DNA of 64,000 nucleotides from Pseudomonas frederiksbergensis (GTDB lineage Bacteria; Pseudomonadota; Gammaproteobacteria; Pseudomonadales; Pseudomonadaceae), in contig NZ_MOBP01000007.1 of assembly GCF_003732665.1 (NCBI RefSeq), positions 17,275-81,274 of the forward strand, written 5' to 3'. A program made the translations under genes and the position numbers. The notes under the pieces are model-generated. The model was given only the letters and a program-made list of their open reading frames with translations, was not told where the DNA came from and searched no databases. Positions within the stretch are counted from its first letter, which is position 1; every line of letters begins with the position of its first letter. Shown piece by piece: positions 7,619-15,617 of this stretch.

Positions 7619-7833
7619 CCATTTTTTCCCCTAGATTTGTTTGGTACATCGGTTTCAGGTGGAAAAAAACGATACGCAAAGGATGAAGATGGAAACGTCC
7701 ATCAGTTTACCGATGCGAATGATGGCACTTGGCATTGGGCAGGAAGCACTGGCGACGAGAGAGCACATCTTAATAAGGCGATGTTCCGCAAAGTGTTAAG
7801 GATGCGTTAGGAATAAAAGGCAGTTGGAGATAA
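7619..7833 (+). pseudogene. Orphan toxin tail with 1-nt frameshift
   Basis: The frame leaves hairpin copy 6 and reads PLDLFGTSVSGGKKRYAKD, then GNVHQFTDANDGTWHWAGS and AHLNK. The natural frame then ends early (AMFRKVLRMR, stop). Adding one G between 7777 and 7778 restores GDVPQSVKDALGIKGSWR and a TAA at 7831-7833, just before the immunity start at 7838. A single-base loss is therefore the simplest reading. About 70 residues remain, and the toxin family is not known to me. The inactivated toxin beside an intact immunity gene fits selection to keep protection only. Confidence 0.65.
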
Positions 7834-7837
7834 TTAA

Positions 7838-8383
7838 ATGATTTTTGGTGACCCGATAAATTTTGCCATCTTGATGAAATACATTCCTCAGTGGAACCAG
7901 AACGGCAGTTACAAAAATGGAATGTTTCACTTTATTATTGATTCAGCAATTTTTCCTGAGGTGGCGGGCGTTGCTACGTTAGGAGGTGATGTTAAATGTG
8001 TGAAGTCAGATAACGCCTTGGTTAAGCCAGTTGATGACTCGAAATTGTTTCATATGGATGCCAAGAACGCATTCCTGTTGATGCTGGAAGGTATGTTGCC
8101 TGCCAGATTGGGCGTTGAGGTTGATGAAGGTTTTGTTGAAGATTATAGGTTTCACGCCTCATCAAATAATTTGGAAGAGTTTGGGTGTTTTGTTTTTGCT
8201 GTGGGTTATAAAAATAAAATACGAATACTAGGGGCTAATCTGAACTGTCTTCGTAGTGAGGGTGATTCGATAGCTGGTCTCGAATTGGTTAAGGTCTCTG
8301 AAGTGATAGTTGATAAAGAACAAATCGCAGAGATAATTTCTGATGTGGTTAAGGAGTATGAGTCGGCGCGAGAGATCTGGTGA
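7838..8383 (+). CDS. Immunity protein, Imm42-like
   Basis: This gene encodes 181 residues from the ATG at 7838, with GGAG at 7826-7829. It begins MIFGDPINFAILMKYIPQWN, followed by YKNGMFHFIID, a central ATLGGDV and a late GCFVFAVGYKNKIRILGA. The MIFGDP start and the 'CYVFAV....VRILGA' block match my recollection of the immunity-42 family found with polymorphic toxins. It follows the frameshifted toxin tail by four bases. The protein is soluble and probably cytoplasmic. It is the last member of the array before the degenerate hairpin copy at 8405. Confidence 0.65.
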   Translation: MIFGDPINFAILMKYIPQWNQNGSYKNGMFHFIIDSAIFPEVAGVATLGGDVKCVKSDNALVKPVDDSKLFHMDAKNAFLLMLEGMLPARLGVEVDEGFVEDYRFHASSNNLEEFGCFVFAVGYKNKIRILGANLNCLRSEGDSIAGLELVKVSEVIVDKEQIAEIISDVVKEYESAREIW

Positions 8384-8404
8384 GTAGTAGCAAGGAAAGA
8401 TGCA

Positions 8405-8448
8405 GAGTTATTTGCTGGGTTAAGCGATAGCCAAAAGAAAACTGTCCG
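8405..8448. repeat. Hairpin repeat copy 7 (degenerate, right edge of array)
   Basis: AGTTATTTGCTGGGTTAAGC followed by GATAGCCAAAAGAAAACTGTCC aligns along its length with the loop and right arm of the hairpin repeat, with many substitutions. It sits 22 bases after the Imm42-like gene and before the first chromosomal gene. Confidence 0.5.
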
Positions 8449-8494
8449 TTCTCGTTTTCTACACTCGACGTACACTTAATAAGGACATCAAGAC

Positions 8495-9055
8495 ATGAAA
8501 AGATCCGCATTAATAGCACTGGCCCTGATCCTCACACTACCCGCCTGCCACTCCAACGTCAGGGACTCCTCTCCCAGCCTGCTGAAAGACGGCATTCAAC
8601 TGCGCCAAAATTCAGTAGCTGTTGATGCACAGCACGCCAAGGTCATCATGAAAGCGTCGGGCTACACCTTTCCAGTCGAGTTTTCGGTCCGCCGTGCAGC
8701 CGATACTGACCAAAGAATGGAAGTGCTGGGGACCGTGGTGGATTCGGGCCAGGGCAAGGTGTTCGGCTGGATTGCCAAACTTAACGAAGTGGCCAACAGC
8801 GCCACGGTTAAACGCTTCCCGCAGTTGGAAGTACAGGCCGATGCCGATAAGCCTTTTGAGGTGTCGGGGTATTCGAATGGCAGGGGTGCTGGCGGCAATT
8901 ATCGTTGCGGTCCATTGAAGAGCACCTTTACGCCAGAACGAAGCAAGGTCTATTTGGTGGAGTTCCAGTTTGTGGGGGAGGGCTGTGAGCAGCATGTTTA
9001 CGACGTGACCCTGCCTGAGCAGCGTGTTCCCGTGACGAGTGTACCTGCCGCGTAG
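8495..9055 (+). CDS. Hypothetical lipoprotein
   Basis: This gene encodes 186 residues. The N-terminus MKRSALIALALILTLPACHS is a lipoprotein signal peptide with lipobox LPAC, so the mature protein should start at Cys18 and be membrane anchored on the periplasmic side. An AAGGA lies about 9 bases before the ATG. The mature part has no motif I recognise; two cysteines (YRCGPLKS and GEGCEQH) could form a disulfide. Codon use is GC-rich again, in contrast to the toxin array, so the chromosome backbone resumes here. The gene ends at a bidirectional terminator. Confidence 0.7.
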   Translation: MKRSALIALALILTLPACHSNVRDSSPSLLKDGIQLRQNSVAVDAQHAKVIMKASGYTFPVEFSVRRAADTDQRMEVLGTVVDSGQGKVFGWIAKLNEVANSATVKRFPQLEVQADADKPFEVSGYSNGRGAGGNYRCGPLKSTFTPERSKVYLVEFQFVGEGCEQHVYDVTLPEQRVPVTSVPAA

Positions 9056-9081
9056 AAGGGCTTTTCTATTGTTCATGACAT

Positions 9082-9112
9082 AAAACGGGCGACCCAAAGG
9101 GCCGCCCGTTTT
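9082..9112. terminator. Bidirectional rho-independent terminator
   Basis: AAAACGGGCG (9082-9091) pairs exactly with CGCCCGTTTT (9103-9112). It lies between the stops of two convergent genes and can serve both. Confidence 0.8.
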
Positions 9113-9115
9113 CAT

Positions 9116-9388
9116 TCACCCCGCAACCTGCGCCCGCAACCGCCGACCAATCACGTCCATCAAATCACAGCCATCACGCAACGGTATGACCAGCAGTTTG
9201 GAAAAGTCCGACAGAACCACCGTGTCGCAACCAATCTCGGCGCGATAGGCGATGTTTTCCAACACCTGCGTGACCGTGCGAATACGGTAATCCGCCATGG
9301 CTTGCAGCACGTCGAGTGGTGCTTCGGTGTCGATAAGCAGGGAGGCCGGGATCAAGTCAATTCCGGTGAGAGGCATGTATCGATTCAT
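9116..9388 (-). CDS. Small hypothetical protein (DUF3077/DUF6124-like)
   Basis: This gene encodes 90 residues from an ATG at 9388, with only a weak AGAGA before it. The pattern 'PLDVLQAMADYRIRTVTQVLENIAY' then 'VLSDFSKLLVIPLRDGCDLMDVI' resembles, in helix spacing, the small all-helical DUF3077/DUF6124 proteins that are abundant in Pseudomonas. The match is by eye and weak, and no function is known. It has no signal peptide or membrane segment. About 490 bases of non-coding sequence lie upstream on its strand. Confidence 0.5.
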   Translation of the reverse strand: MNRYMPLTGIDLIPASLLIDTEAPLDVLQAMADYRIRTVTQVLENIAYRAEIGCDTVVLSDFSKLLVIPLRDGCDLMDVIGRRLRAQVAG

Positions 9389-9881
9389 TTGAAGATCTCT
9401 GTTTGATTAGCCAATGCCGTCACTCTGTCGTCGCCAAACGAGAGGGTGGCAGCTGTACGCAGGTTGGCGAACCGGTACAGAGAAACCGGCAGATCCGAAG
9501 ATCTCCCGCGCACAGCCGCCATAAAATAGCAGCTTTGCGGGTGCGTTGGCGCCTGCAATTAAGCTGATAGCCTTCGCATTCTCTGTAATCAGGTCGCCAA
9601 ACCTGAATCGCCATATGGGCGACGGGCGGACTATAAGCTTCATCGATCGGGCCATGCAAGGCACCAGTTTCCGAGGTTAGCGTAGGAATTTTAGCGACAT
9701 CGTCACCGAACGCACCATGACCTCCCAGGACAACAACGTCTCTGGCCAGCAACACACCGACTACGCCAACAACTCCGCCCGCATCGAAGCCCCGAGGTCA
9801 GATGTCTGTACGAACATTGACGGACGCATTGCTTTGATAATGCGTTAGTATCGGCCCAACTTATTAAGGAACCCATACATA
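9389..9881. other. Non-coding stretch with possible structured leader
   Basis: No convincing gene. Overlapping minus-strand frames (within 9407-9755) have no homology-like content. Two inverted repeats are visible: TCGCCAA near 9430 with TTGGCGA near 9464, and GTCGCC near 9591 with GGCGAC near 9618. They could fold as the 5' leader of the minus-strand gene at 9388. A short + frame from 9717 (MTSQDNNVSGQQHTDYANNS) may be a gene remnant. The last 40 bases carry the start signals of the LysR gene. Confidence 0.4.
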
Positions 9882-10787
9882 ATGCGAGGCAGTGAATACG
9901 CCCAGCTTCGGGCCTTTGTCGCGGTGGTCGAGCATGGCAGTTTCGTGCGGGCGGCGGCTCATTTGGGCATGTCGGCGTCAGCGCTGAGCCAGACCATCCG
10001 TCAGCTGGAAGAGCGTCTGGATGTGCGCCTGCTCAACCGCACCACCCGCAGCGTGTCGCCCAGCGATGCCGGCGCGCGGCTGCTGCTGCGCCTGCAACCG
10101 GCGCTGAACGAGGTGGACGCGGCTCTGGCCGGGGTCACGCAAACGCCGGGTACGCCCAGCGGCCGACTGCGCATCAATGCACCACGGGTGGCGGCGATTC
10201 ACTACCTGGCGCCGCTGATTGGTCCGTTCCTCAATACGTATCCCGGCGTGAGCCTCGACATCGTGACCGATGAGCGTCTGGTGGACATGGTGGCGGGCGG
10301 TTTTGATGTGGGTATTCGGCTTGGTGAAAGCCTCGACCAGGACATGATCGCCGTGGAGTTGAGCGGGCATCTGGAAATGATGGTCGTGGCCTCACCGGCC
10401 TACATCGAGCAGTTCGGCACGCCGCATACGCCTCACGATTTGAGCGAGCATCAGTGCCTGTCTTATCGCTGGCCCACCGATGGAAGCCTTTATCGCTGGG
10501 AGTTCGAGCGTGCGGGCGAACGCCTTGCGATTTCGGTCAAAGGTCCGCTGGTGGTCACCGAACCGGAGATGCTCACCCGTGTGGCGCTTGAGGGTGCTGG
10601 CATTGCGTACCTGTTTGAGCATCAGGTTCGGGAGCACATCAGCGCTGGCCGGTTGGTCCATCTGTTGCAAGACTGGACACCGGCCTTTCCCGGTTTTTAC
10701 CTTTATTACCCGAGTCAGCGGCAAATGGCCCCGGCGCTGCGGGCGTTTGTGGATTTTGTGAAGAAGCCGATGCCACCAGATTCTTGA
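9882..10787 (+). CDS. LysR-family transcriptional regulator
   Basis: This gene encodes 301 residues, a standard LysR length. Residues 1-60 form the winged helix-turn-helix (FVAVVEHGSFVRAAAHLGMS, then ALSQTIRQLEERLDVRLLNRTTRSV). The rest is the periplasmic-binding-protein-like effector domain (GRLRINAPRVAAIHYLAP, later LVDMVAGGFDVGIRLGE), in the CrgA/AaeR-like group. The start has AAGGA about 11 bases upstream. No divergent target gene adjoins it, so the regulated pathway is unknown. Confidence 0.85.
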   Translation: MRGSEYAQLRAFVAVVEHGSFVRAAAHLGMSASALSQTIRQLEERLDVRLLNRTTRSVSPSDAGARLLLRLQPALNEVDAALAGVTQTPGTPSGRLRINAPRVAAIHYLAPLIGPFLNTYPGVSLDIVTDERLVDMVAGGFDVGIRLGESLDQDMIAVELSGHLEMMVVASPAYIEQFGTPHTPHDLSEHQCLSYRWPTDGSLYRWEFERAGERLAISVKGPLVVTEPEMLTRVALEGAGIAYLFEHQVREHISAGRLVHLLQDWTPAFPGFYLYYPSQRQMAPALRAFVDFVKKPMPPDS

Positions 10788-10794
10788 TCCCGAA

Positions 10795-10884
10795 TGTGGG
10801 AGTGGGCTTGCTCGCGAAAGCAGTGTGTCAGATAACAAAAATGTTGAATGTCAGTCCGCTTTCGCGAGCAAGCCCGCTCCCACA
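10795..10884. repeat. REP pair (Pseudomonas type 1)
   Basis: TGTGGGAGTGGGCTTGCTCG and its inverted partner CGAGCAAGCCCGCTCCCACA, about 40 bases apart. The pair sits between the convergent stops of the LysR and DUF899 genes. Confidence 0.9.
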
Positions 10885-10894
10885 GGGGGGGCGT

Positions 10895-11629
10895 TTATCC
10901 TCCGTGGCAGCAACTGGAGGATGCTTTGTCGTCGTATTTGTCGTGGTGCTTCACCCACTCCATGATTTCCTCTTCGTTGCGGCCCTTGGGCGTCAGGTCG
11001 AGGTAGTTGTAGGCGCCGACCAGCAGGTCCAGGCCCCGTTCATAGCTGGAGTAGGTGTGGAAGATGTCGCCGGCTTCGTTGCGATAAAACACGCTGAGGC
11101 CGGGCATTTCTTCCTCGGTCCAGTCAGATTTTTCGTAGTTGTAGGTAGCCGTTCCGGCCGCGACATCTTCGGCTCGGGCGGAGACGCCAAAGTCGTAGTT
11201 GAAATCGCAACCTTCTGACGACACCCAATCGAATTTCCAGCCCATGCGCCGCTTAAAGGCCTGGAATTCGGCGAACGGTGCGTGGGAAACCGCCACCACC
11301 GCCACGTCGTGGTGGGCCAGGTGCAGGTTGGCGCCGTCGATGTGGTCGGACAGGAATGAGCAACCGGTGCAGCCTGCGTCCCAGCCTTTGGCGAACATGA
11401 AGTGATAGATGATCAACTGGCTGTTGTCGCCGAACAGGTCGGCCAGTTTCAGTTCGCCGTTTAGGCCCTGGAAGTGGTAGTCCTTGTCGATCTTCACCCA
11501 AGGCAGGGCGCGGCGTTCGGCGCTGAGTTTGTCGCGTTCTTTGGTGAAGGCTTTTTCGTGGGCCAGGTGTTGCTTGCGGGCGGCGAGCCATTCTTCTCGC
11601 GATACGACGGGATGATTCTGAATGTTCAT
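10895..11629 (-). CDS. DUF899 family thioredoxin-like protein
   Basis: This gene encodes 244 residues, with GGAGAA well placed before the ATG at 11629. The sequence carries the DUF899 hallmarks: an N-terminal EWLAARKQHLAHEKAFTKERD helix, LADLFGDNSQLIIYHFMFA, then WDAGCTGCSFLSDHIDG with a CxxC pair at the thioredoxin active-site position. A histidine- and cysteine-rich tail (SSSCCHGG) ends the protein and may bind metal. DUF899 proteins have a thioredoxin/peroxiredoxin-like fold, but their substrate is not established. No operon partner is evident. Confidence 0.85.
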   Translation of the reverse strand: MNIQNHPVVSREEWLAARKQHLAHEKAFTKERDKLSAERRALPWVKIDKDYHFQGLNGELKLADLFGDNSQLIIYHFMFAKGWDAGCTGCSFLSDHIDGANLHLAHHDVAVVAVSHAPFAEFQAFKRRMGWKFDWVSSEGCDFNYDFGVSARAEDVAAGTATYNYEKSDWTEEEMPGLSVFYRNEAGDIFHTYSSYERGLDLLVGAYNYLDLTPKGRNEEEIMEWVKHHDKYDDKASSSCCHGG

Positions 11630-11804
11630 CGGGTTTTCTCCTGCAGGATGCTGGGAGTTGGCTTACACAGCCTAGTCGTTCGGCCTGTGGGAGTTTCGAC
11701 ATACCACCGGTCAGCGCCGTTCAAAAACCCGGCTGAACGGCTGCCCGCGCCGCCGGTCACAACCTATGAAGGCCATCACACACTCTGGCTTGGAGGTTGA
11801 AAGG

Positions 11805-12194
11805 ATGACGACTTATAACTGGGATTTGATTGAACGCTTGCTGCACGAAGTGCAGAACGGTGACGTCAGCTATACGCCACGAGCCTATGCCGAGCAGTAC
11901 GCGGCAGAGAAAGCGACGGAAGGCGAGCCGACTGAAAACCTGGACCATTTGAAAGCGGTGGCCGGCGAGTACGAAAAATTACTACTGGCGCGCGGCTATA
12001 TAAAGCCACGACCTGAAGAGCAGGGTGGGTCTGGCTCAAACTACATTTTGACCCCGCGGGGCTCGAGTTTATTGAGCCTGATCGACAGCAGCATTCCGGG
12101 TAACAACCACCCGCGCCAGGTGCTGGATGAGCAGCAGGATGCGCTGGATGAAGTGACGTTTGATGAAGTGGCGTCGAAGGCGCAGATCGCCTGA
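11805..12194 (+). CDS. Small winged-helix-like protein (DUF2513-like), putative regulator
   Basis: This gene encodes 129 residues. I start at the ATG at 11805 because GGAGG lies at 11792-11796; an ATG at 11766 would add 13 residues without a binding site. It begins MTTYNWDLIERLLHEVQNG, then a helical segment (NLDHLKAVAGEYEKLLLARG), a turn with SGSNYILTPRG and LTPRGSSLLSLI, which recalls the wing and last helix of DUF2513/winged-helix proteins. DNA binding is inferred from this resemblance only. It stands alone and is followed by a REP pair. Confidence 0.6.
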   Translation: MTTYNWDLIERLLHEVQNGDVSYTPRAYAEQYAAEKATEGEPTENLDHLKAVAGEYEKLLLARGYIKPRPEEQGGSGSNYILTPRGSSLLSLIDSSIPGNNHPRQVLDEQQDALDEVTFDEVASKAQIA

Positions 12195-12211
12195 TAACAC
12201 CCCATAACCAA

Positions 12212-12301
12212 TGTGGGAGCGGGCTTGCTCGCGAAGGCGTCGTTTCAGTCAGCATGAATATCGACTGACACGACGCCTTCGCGAGCAAGCCCGCTCCCAC
12301 A
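12212..12301. repeat. REP pair (Pseudomonas type 1)
   Basis: Inverted pair of TGTGGGAGCGGGCTTGCTCG units with a 40-base spacer, between two convergent genes. Confidence 0.9.
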
Positions 12302-12318
12302 CTGGATTTGCGTTGGGT

Positions 12319-13188
12319 CTAACTCTGCTTCGCTGCTTTAAGGCATTTCAAATCATTGAAATCCTTCCTCACCCCATCAATCTTCTTCAACAACCGCTCC
12401 CGCTGAGCCGGCGTGCTTTCTGCCATCAAATCCACCAGCAACCCCCGGGCCTGGGCTTCGGTGTTGGCGTAGGCCTGGCGGTAATCCGCTGTCCATAAAC
12501 TCTCGCGATTGACCAGAAGCGTCTCGATGCGCTGTGGGAATTCTGCACCTTGGCGCTGCGCCACGGCCGCGCTGAATTGCTTCTGCCAATGCACGCGGTT
12601 GGCGATCCATTGCTGATTCTGGTCACCCAGGGCGTTCGACCAAGCCATGACGCGTTGCTGCTGCGTCGGGCTGAGCGGTCCGAGCCAGTCATTCAGGCGT
12701 TTGCTCATGCGCTCGGCACGGTCCTTGATTTGCTGATCGAGGGACGGCTTGAGGTAGTCCTCCTGGCGTTTGCGTTGGTCCTTGGCGAAGGCATCGTTCA
12801 TCTCCGCCACTTGCTGGTCATTCAGCCCCTGCAACAATTCGATGGCCGACGGGGTGATTTCCCTGGCGGTCTGGGCGATGGCTTGCTTGGCTTCCTGGGT
12901 GCGGGCCTTGAGCGCTTCGTCGGTCACCTGATTGGTTTCAACCATGGCTTGCAGCCGGTCGAGCCAGTCCAGGTAACCCGGCAATTGGGTGGTGCAATGC
13001 CAGCTCAGGTGTTCCTTGAGGCGCTCGTTGAACCAGCCTTTTTGCTCGCCGTTCATGTCCAGGTAGTCGCTGAGCGTCCAGGGAATGATCACGTCGAGGT
13101 TGCGATAGGCGAGCCCCATGCGACTGCATGCGCCGAGGGCCAGGGTGATGGTGAGGAGGACGGCAAGGCGTTTAAACCAGCGCGACAT
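12319..13188 (-). CDS. DUF6279 family lipoprotein
   Basis: This gene encodes 289 residues; AAGGA precedes the ATG at 13188. The signal peptide MSRWFKRLAVLLTITLALGAC ends in lipobox LGAC, so the mature protein is a lipoprotein. It then reads YRNLDVIIPWTLSDYLDMN, typical of the DUF6279 lipoproteins of Pseudomonas. The rest is long alpha-helical, charged sequence with repeated QR/EER stretches and probably folds as a helical bundle. Function is not known. It lies 79 bases downstream of the TorF-like porin gene on the same strand. Confidence 0.75.
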   Translation of the reverse strand: MSRWFKRLAVLLTITLALGACSRMGLAYRNLDVIIPWTLSDYLDMNGEQKGWFNERLKEHLSWHCTTQLPGYLDWLDRLQAMVETNQVTDEALKARTQEAKQAIAQTAREITPSAIELLQGLNDQQVAEMNDAFAKDQRKRQEDYLKPSLDQQIKDRAERMSKRLNDWLGPLSPTQQQRVMAWSNALGDQNQQWIANRVHWQKQFSAAVAQRQGAEFPQRIETLLVNRESLWTADYRQAYANTEAQARGLLVDLMAESTPAQRERLLKKIDGVRKDFNDLKCLKAAKQS

Positions 13189-13267
13189 GGGCGAGTCCTT
13201 GCGAATGCGTGGCTGCTTTGAAGGTGTCTCTATGTGAACGCAAGATAAGCCCGGCAGTTCAAGCCGA

Positions 13268-13987
13268 TCAATAGAAGGCGCGTTCGGCCTTGAGCGTCAC
13301 CAGCCCATCGCACTGTGTGTTGTGCCCGGAGTAGGCGGAGCAGTCGCTGCCGCTGAGGTTGGAGTCGCTGTAGATCAGGTCCAGGTCGACGCCCATGAAG
13401 GCTCGGGACAGTTGCAGCGACCAGTCGGTGAAACTGCCAACCATGCCACCGTCGACGGACACCGGGGCGTTGAGCTGGTGGGTGGTGTATTTCATGCTGA
13501 TCCCAATGCCGAACGGCTGATTACCGCCGAGGTCGGCGAACACCGTGCTGTTCTGCTTATCCGGGTCGTTGCTGAAGGCAGCGCCGAAACGGCTGCCGAG
13601 AAAGGTCAGGCCACCGAACAGCTCCTGGCTGTCGAGGGTGTCCACTTTCGGGTAGCTGTAATGGATCATGCCGACTTCGTAGCCGAGGGTTTTATCGAAG
13701 GGTTGTTTGAAGCCCATGTAGGAATCGATTTCGAGGTTGGTGCCCGGGTTCAGCCCTGCGCTCGGTGACCATTGGCCGACGTAGAAGCCGCTGTCGTGAC
13801 TCAGGTCGAGACCGCCGTGGAATGAGCCGGTGCTGGCGGGCTTGACCAGCCCTTGGGCCATGCTGCGGCTGGGGGTGGTGCCGAGTTTGAGGTCGAAGTC
13901 GCCCAATTCGCGCTGGAAGATTTGCGCGTTGGCACTTGAGCACGACAGGAGGAGGGCGCCGAGCAATAGATAGGAGGGTTTGAGCAT
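13268..13987 (-). CDS. TorF-family putative outer-membrane porin
   Basis: This gene encodes 239 residues with GGAG six bases before the ATG at 13987. A signal peptide (MLKPSYLLLGALLLSCSSANA) is followed by an aromatic, alternating beta-strand sequence (GLDLSHDSGFYVGQWSPS, YEVGMIHYSYP, later LDLIYSDSNLSGSDC) that ends ERAFY with a terminal aromatic residue, as expected for an outer-membrane beta-barrel. Length and strand pattern fit the TIGR02001/TorF family, whose name rests on a possible role in TorS sensing; real function is unclear. Two C-terminal cysteines may pair. Confidence 0.8.
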   Translation of the reverse strand: MLKPSYLLLGALLLSCSSANAQIFQRELGDFDLKLGTTPSRSMAQGLVKPASTGSFHGGLDLSHDSGFYVGQWSPSAGLNPGTNLEIDSYMGFKQPFDKTLGYEVGMIHYSYPKVDTLDSQELFGGLTFLGSRFGAAFSNDPDKQNSTVFADLGGNQPFGIGISMKYTTHQLNAPVSVDGGMVGSFTDWSLQLSRAFMGVDLDLIYSDSNLSGSDCSAYSGHNTQCDGLVTLKAERAFY

Positions 13988-14147
13988 GCGTCACTCCATG
14001 ACAGCGAGGAAGCAGGAACCGAAATCTGCTGAAACGCTTAATCTAGACGTGTGCAAGCATACCGGCGAATGCGCGGCATTGAGGGCCGTTCGTCGATTTC
14101 TGAAATATTGATGGGTTTTGCGGGGTGTGGCGGGGAGGTTCCAGTCC

Positions 14148-14172
14148 AAGCGCTTCGAAGTTCAAAGCGCTT
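14148..14172. repeat. Paired AAGCGCTT palindromes
   Basis: AAGCGCTT, its own complement, occurs at 14148-14155 and again at 14165-14172. It lies just downstream of the small minus-strand gene and could form a stem or a regulatory site; no T-run supports a terminator. Confidence 0.35.
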
Positions 14173-14194
14173 AAGGACCAGTTAAAGCAGGGTA

Positions 14195-14383
14195 TTACTT
14201 TTTGCCGAGCGTGATTTGCTTCGACGGGCCGAATGTCTGGCCGCTGACGCCTTTGGCAATTTGCTGGATCTCGCCACCGGACTTGAGGAACGCAGCAATC
14301 TGGTTGTTGATCGATTCGCTGGTTTCAACGGCTGGAGCTGGCTTTGCTTTGCTGTTGGATGCTTTTACACGCATGGCGGCCAT
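14195..14383 (-). CDS. Small conserved-looking protein, weakly SutA-like
   Basis: This gene encodes 62 residues: a basic, alanine-rich start (MAAMRVKASNSKAKPAP) and a helix INNQIAAFLKSGGEIQQI followed by a basic tail. The 'I..FL..GG.IQ.I' block resembles the core of SutA, the small RNA-polymerase-binding protein of Pseudomonas (FLARGGKVQEI from memory), but the acidic arms of SutA are absent. A second ATG at codon 4 is possible. AGG precedes the first ATG closely. The functional link is speculative. Confidence 0.5.
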   Translation of the reverse strand: MAAMRVKASNSKAKPAPAVETSESINNQIAAFLKSGGEIQQIAKGVSGQTFGPSKQITLGKK

Positions 14384-14734
14384 TAACCTGTAGAAAATTA
14401 ACTTGGCCAGGCATCGTACAGGAAATACTTGACAATTGCTTGGTAAATATCCCCTGAAATAAACGAGGCCACTACTCGATAATTCACAAGTTATTGTTCG
14501 AATTATCCGGCTAAGCTGCTGTTTTAAATAAGAACATAGGTGGGTGAAAAGTCCGTTTTGCGACGCCGGATGCTGGCCAGGGCTGGCGAAACGGTCAGAC
14601 GAGCGGCGAGAAACCTGTCGGCCAGCCCAGGAAAATTAAGGCCGCCGGAGGATTTTCTTGCTCCACCGGGCTGGCTGGCGAACGCGGCTCGCAAAACCGG
14701 GTAGAATGCCGCCCACGCAATGAGGGTATTGGAA
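14384..14734. other. Intergenic region upstream of cvfB
   Basis: No gene seen. The left part is AT-rich and should hold the promoter of the minus-strand small gene. Near the right end TAGAAT (14703-14708) is a candidate -10 element for cvfB. GGCCAGCC- and GGCTGG-type segments between 14570 and 14690 could pair, but no recognised RNA element was identified. Confidence 0.4.
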
Positions 14735-15571
14735 ATGGCTTTAGTCGGGCGCTACAACAGTTTGCAAGTGGTTAAACACACTAACTTCGGTTTATATCTG
14801 GACGGTGGCGCGGATGGTGAAATCCTTCTGCCGAATCGTTATATCCCTAAAGATATTCCCAGCGAAGATGAAGATTGGCTCAACGTTTTTGTTTATCTGG
14901 ACAGCGATGACAAACTCATCGCAACTACCGAAACGCCGAAAGTTCAGGTCGGTGAGTTCGCCAGTTTGAAAGTCGTTGAAGTCAACAGCATCGGCGTGTT
15001 CCTGGATTGGGGTCTGCCGAAGGATCTGTTGCTGCCGTACTCCGAAGAAAAACGCCAGATGACCGCCGGCGAGTATGTGGTGGTGCACGTCTACCTCGAC
15101 AAGCACACCCGCCGCATCACCGCCACGGCGCGTCTGGACCGTTACCTGGACAAAACCCCGTCCAACTACACCCCGGGCCAGGAAGTTGATTTGCTGGTGG
15201 CCGAAGCGACCGACATGGGCTTCAAGGCGATCATCAACAACAAGCACTGGGGCTTGATCCACAAGAACGAAATCTTCAAGTTCATGCGCGCCGGTAAAGA
15301 AGAGAAGGGCTTTATCAAAGAAGTCCGTACCGACGGCAAGATCAGCCTGAGCCTGCAACCGGTCGGTGAAGAAGCCGCCACCAGCCTGAATTCGAAGATC
15401 CTCGCCAAGTTGCGTGATAACAACGGCACCCTGCCGATCAGCGACAAGAGCGATCCGACTCTGATCAGCAGCATGTTCGGCGTCAGCAAAGGCAACTTCA
15501 AGAAGGCCATCGGCGCGTTGTACAAGAACGGTCAGATCGTCATTCATGCTGATCGCATTGAACTAAGCTGA
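14735..15571 (+). CDS. cvfB: CvfB-family S1-like RNA-binding protein
   Basis: This gene encodes 278 residues starting MALVGRYNSLQVVKHTNFGL at 14735; GAGG at 14722-14725 supports it over the ATG at 14720. Three S1/OB-like segments follow (residues about 1-60 with LYLDGGADGEILLP, 65-130 with VFLDWGLPKDLLLPYSEEK, 140-215 with VDLLVAEATDMGFKAIINN), then a C-terminal winged helix (residues about 225-278, MFGVSKGNFKKAIGALYKNG). This is the layout of CvfB/YitL, a conserved nucleic-acid-binding protein linked to virulence gene control in Staphylococcus. The target in Pseudomonas is unknown. The gene is followed closely by a membrane protein gene. Confidence 0.85.
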   Translation: MALVGRYNSLQVVKHTNFGLYLDGGADGEILLPNRYIPKDIPSEDEDWLNVFVYLDSDDKLIATTETPKVQVGEFASLKVVEVNSIGVFLDWGLPKDLLLPYSEEKRQMTAGEYVVVHVYLDKHTRRITATARLDRYLDKTPSNYTPGQEVDLLVAEATDMGFKAIINNKHWGLIHKNEIFKFMRAGKEEKGFIKEVRTDGKISLSLQPVGEEAATSLNSKILAKLRDNNGTLPISDKSDPTLISSMFGVSKGNFKKAIGALYKNGQIVIHADRIELS

Positions 15572-15617
15572 CCACGCGCCGGCCCCATGTAGGTCGATGA
15601 CATGGGGTTGGACTGCA

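Noticed and set aside
9407..9755. Two overlapping minus-strand frames of 85 and 111 codons
   Set aside because: No start signals, odd residue composition and no domain; more likely untranslated leader.
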